Shown: piece by piece, positions 31,475 to 33,592 of the stretch
How the letters are laid out: the number at the start of each line of letters is the position of its first letter
How positions within the stretch are numbered: the first letter of the stretch is position 1
Assembly: GCF_000498095.1 (NCBI RefSeq)
Contig: NZ_AUTQ01000152.1
Coordinates: 105,917-139,508, forward strand
Source: Pseudoalteromonas sp. TB64
GTDB lineage: Bacteria > Pseudomonadota > Gammaproteobacteria > Enterobacterales > Alteromonadaceae
DNA: 33,592 nt
Direction of reading: 5' to 3'
Position numbers and translations under genes: made by a program
Notes under the pieces: generated by a model
Told to the model about the DNA's origin: nothing
The model's database searches: none
What the model saw: only the letters and a program-made list of their open reading frames with translations

Positions 31475-33592
31475 TTATTGATTAACTACGCTTTTAAGCG
31501 GATTAATTGGCTGTGCGTTATCGTCTAGTAGGTTCATATCGAAATCGAACTCATCTACACGAATCGCTTTTTCACGTTTGATGTTGTAATCAATTAACTG
31601 AACGTGTTCAGCTTGCGTGATTACGTTTGCTGCTAGTGCGTTATCAAGCGTGATGTTAAAGCGTATACCTGGTTTAATTACTTTAGCACGTAGTGCTTTT
31701 TTAACTTTAGCCAGCTCGCCAAGTGATGCCATTTTAGCTTTGTAAGCTTGCTCATTAATATGGTGACCATCGCCCACTACTGGCTTAACTAAATGCGTGA
31801 TTTGCGCTTTAAACGCGGTATCTAGCTGAGCTTGCTTAGCTAGTTCGCGGATTAAATCGTCGCTAATTTTTGGCATTTTAGTTGAGTAGTTCATTGTAAT
31901 GAAACGAATAAACTTACGTGTACCGCTTGCAGGGAAGTTATCTAAAAACTTATGCAATGCTTCTTCAGCACTTTGTAGTGCAAAACGAGTCGCGTAATGG
32001 AAATACGGCGCTGCTTGCTCACGGTCACTACTTGATACTTTTTGCTCGTAGTATTTAATTGATGCCATAGCTGCATATAAAAAGCTCATTACATCGCCTA
32101 AACGTGCCGATAGCATTTCTGCTTGCTTTAATTTACCGCCAAGTACCAGTAACGAAAAGTCTGCGTACACTGCAAGTTTTGCAGATAATTTATGTACTGC
32201 TTTTTCGTAGTCGCGTACTTCTGGTAATTCAGAATTAGCACTTGCTGTAAATGGTAAAACACCTAGGCGGAAAGCACGTAAGCTGTTTGCTGTGCTGTAG
32301 CCGATTGTTTTACGTAAAATACCGTTAAATTCTTTGTCAGCGCCTTTGTCTTCACTGTGAATTGACTCAACCATAGATTGTAAATATGGGTGACAACGCA
32401 TAACACCTTGACCAAAAATCATTAAGTTACGTGTAAGAATGTTTGCGCCTTCTACCGTAATGGCAATTGGCTGAGCAACATAACCACTTGCTAATGTATT
32501 TTGTGGACCATTTTGAATCGCTTTACCTGCTTGAATATCCATTGCTGAATCAAGCACGTCGCGACCAAGCTCTGTCATGTGGTATTTAGCGATTGCGGTT
32601 ACTACTGATGGTTTTAAGCCCATGCCTAAGCCTTCAGTTGTAAGTACGCGCATTGCTTCTTGTAGGTATGTTTTACCTGCAATGTCAGCTAGTTTTTCTT
32701 GAATACCTTCAAACTGGCCAATGGCTAAACCGAACTGTTCACGCACTGCTGCGTATTCAGATGCTGATTTAAATGCAACTTGTGCTGTACTAACACCTAG
32801 TGCAGGTAATGAAATACCACGGCCAGCACCTAAACAGCTAACCAGCATTTGCCAACCACGGCCGATATTTTTTTGCCCGCCAATAACAAAGTCCATTGGT
32901 ACAAATACTTTGTTACCACGTGTAGTACCGTTGTAAAAACGAATACCCATTGGGTCGTGACGATTACCAAGCTCTACACCTGGGTGCTCTTTTGGAATTA
33001 GTGCACAGGTAATACCTAAGCTTTCTTTACCACCTAATAAACCATCAGGGTCCATTACTTTAAAGGCTAAACCAAGTACAGTAGCAATAGGTGCAAGCGT
33101 TATGTAGCGTTTGTCCCATGTGATCTCAAGGCCAAGTACTTCTTCGCCTTTATACATGCCTTTAGTAACTGTACCAATGTCTGGAATGCCACCTGCATCA
33201 GAACCCGCTTCTGGGCTTGTTAATGCAAAACATGGAATGTCTGTACCATTTGCTAAGCGTGGTAAGTAATGTGCTTGTTGTTCTTGCGTACCAAAGTGAA
33301 GTAATAACTCACCTGGGCCTAACGAGTTAGGAACCATTACGGTTACCGCAACTGCTGAGCTTTTAGTCGCAATTGTGCCTACAATAGTAGAGTTTGCATA
33401 AGGGCTAAACTCTAAACCACCAAACGACTTAGGAATAATAAGCGAGAAAAAACGCTCTTTTTTCAAAAACTCTAAAATATCATTTGGTAAATGAATGCCG
33501 TTTTGAATAACTGAATCGTCAATCATGCCCAGTAGTTCTTTTACTGGACCGTCTAAAAATGCTTGCTCGTCTGCACTTAGCTTAGCGGCAGG
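31475..33592 (-). CDS. fadE: FadE-type acyl-CoA dehydrogenase (3' part; runs off the right edge)
   Basis: 705 residues plus stop are visible, open through the window edge, so the ATG at 33526 is internal. The 22 residues before it (PAAKLSADEQAFLDGPVKEL) align with the start of the FadE catalytic region. The enzyme catalyses the first dehydrogenation of fatty acyl-CoA in beta-oxidation, with FAD. Motifs include FALTSPEAGSDAGGIPD (substrate/FAD site), ITWDKRYITLAPIA and GRGISLPALG, with the FadE-specific C-terminal domain (DUF1974) after about residue 450. Full FadE is about 760-815 residues, so roughly 50-110 are missing. The Tn7-like element is inserted 32 bp behind the stop codon, leaving the protein intact. 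It is the presumed anchor gene for TnsD targeting. Confidence 0.93.
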   Translation of the reverse strand, partial: PAAKLSADEQAFLDGPVKELLGMIDDSVIQNGIHLPNDILEFLKKERFFSLIIPKSFGGLEFSPYANSTIVGTIATKSSAVAVTVMVPNSLGPGELLLHFGTQEQQAHYLPRLANGTDIPCFALTSPEAGSDAGGIPDIGTVTKGMYKGEEVLGLEITWDKRYITLAPIATVLGLAFKVMDPDGLLGGKESLGITCALIPKEHPGVELGNRHDPMGIRFYNGTTRGNKVFVPMDFVIGGQKNIGRGWQMLVSCLGAGRGISLPALGVSTAQVAFKSASEYAAVREQFGLAIGQFEGIQEKLADIAGKTYLQEAMRVLTTEGLGMGLKPSVVTAIAKYHMTELGRDVLDSAMDIQAGKAIQNGPQNTLASGYVAQPIAITVEGANILTRNLMIFGQGVMRCHPYLQSMVESIHSEDKGADKEFNGILRKTIGYSTANSLRAFRLGVLPFTASANSELPEVRDYEKAVHKLSAKLAVYADFSLLVLGGKLKQAEMLSARLGDVMSFLYAAMASIKYYEQKVSSSDREQAAPYFHYATRFALQSAEEALHKFLDNFPASGTRKFIRFITMNYSTKMPKISDDLIRELAKQAQLDTAFKAQITHLVKPVVGDGHHINEQAYKAKMASLGELAKVKKALRAKVIKPGIRFNITLDNALAANVITQAEHVQLIDYNIKREKAIRVDEFDFDMNLLDDNAQPINPLKSVVNQ

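Noticed and set aside
33524-33526. ATG at 33526 as the fadE start
   Set aside because: The frame stays open to the window edge and the preceding 22 residues match the conserved FadE sequence, so the gene is cut by the window, not started there.

Overview
The window is AT-rich DNA from a marine gammaproteobacterium, most consistent with Pseudoalteromonas or a close Alteromonadales relative. That rests on codon use, the upp-uraA pair and a FadE-type acyl-CoA dehydrogenase. It contains no rRNA, tRNA or CRISPR array that I can see. Ordinary chromosome occupies both edges: uraA-upp, a small-molecule kinase-like gene, small hypothetical genes and a secreted LysM protein on the left (1-4513), and the 3' part of fadE on the right (31438-33592).

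Everything from 4514 to 31437 (26,924 bp) is one intact Tn7-like transposon whose edges can be read to the base. Both ends begin TGTCAG followed by near-identical terminal repeats (23 of 26 bases match). Both are flanked by the same 5-bp target duplication, CCGAT (4509-4513 and 31438-31442). Inside each end are three copies of a 15-bp motif (consensus AATTAAGTTTGTGAT), widely spaced at the left end and tightly packed at the right. This is the same asymmetry as the TnsB sites of Tn7. The insertion lies 32 bp past the fadE stop codon and has separated fadE from its presumed native terminator, now at 4441-4478. A terminator carried inside the right end (31331-31357) stands in for it.

The left third of the element is the transposition module, a tightly overlapping minus-strand operon: tnsA-tnsB-tnsC-tniQ-tnsD (12210 down to 5291). 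There are two TniQ-family target selectors and no tnsE. A ParS/MbcA/Xre-type antitoxin-like gene without a toxin partner lies in the left end, convergent with the operon. Divergent from tnsA is an Xre-family regulator with a perfect 20-bp palindrome directly in front of its start codon.

The cargo is anti-phage defence. From the right end inward on the minus strand runs one operon: small HTH regulator, brxA, brxB, brxC, [AAA ATPase, small PD-(D/E)xK-like nuclease candidate], pglX, pglZ, brxL. This is a complete type I BREX system with a two-gene insert between brxC and pglX, the slot where the PARIS system sits in some enterobacterial BREX islands. The partner protein here is not of the PARIS (AriB/DUF4435) kind, so the pair is the best candidate for an undescribed embedded defence module. 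Next to BREX are an ArdC-like antirestriction metallopeptidase and a coupled pair of unrecognised proteins.

In outline, the tns module and ends move the island, the two HTH regulators probably control the tns and BREX halves, BREX and its embedded pair defend the host, and the ArdC-like protein may temper restriction during transfer. The regulatory and ArdC roles are inferred from position and family.
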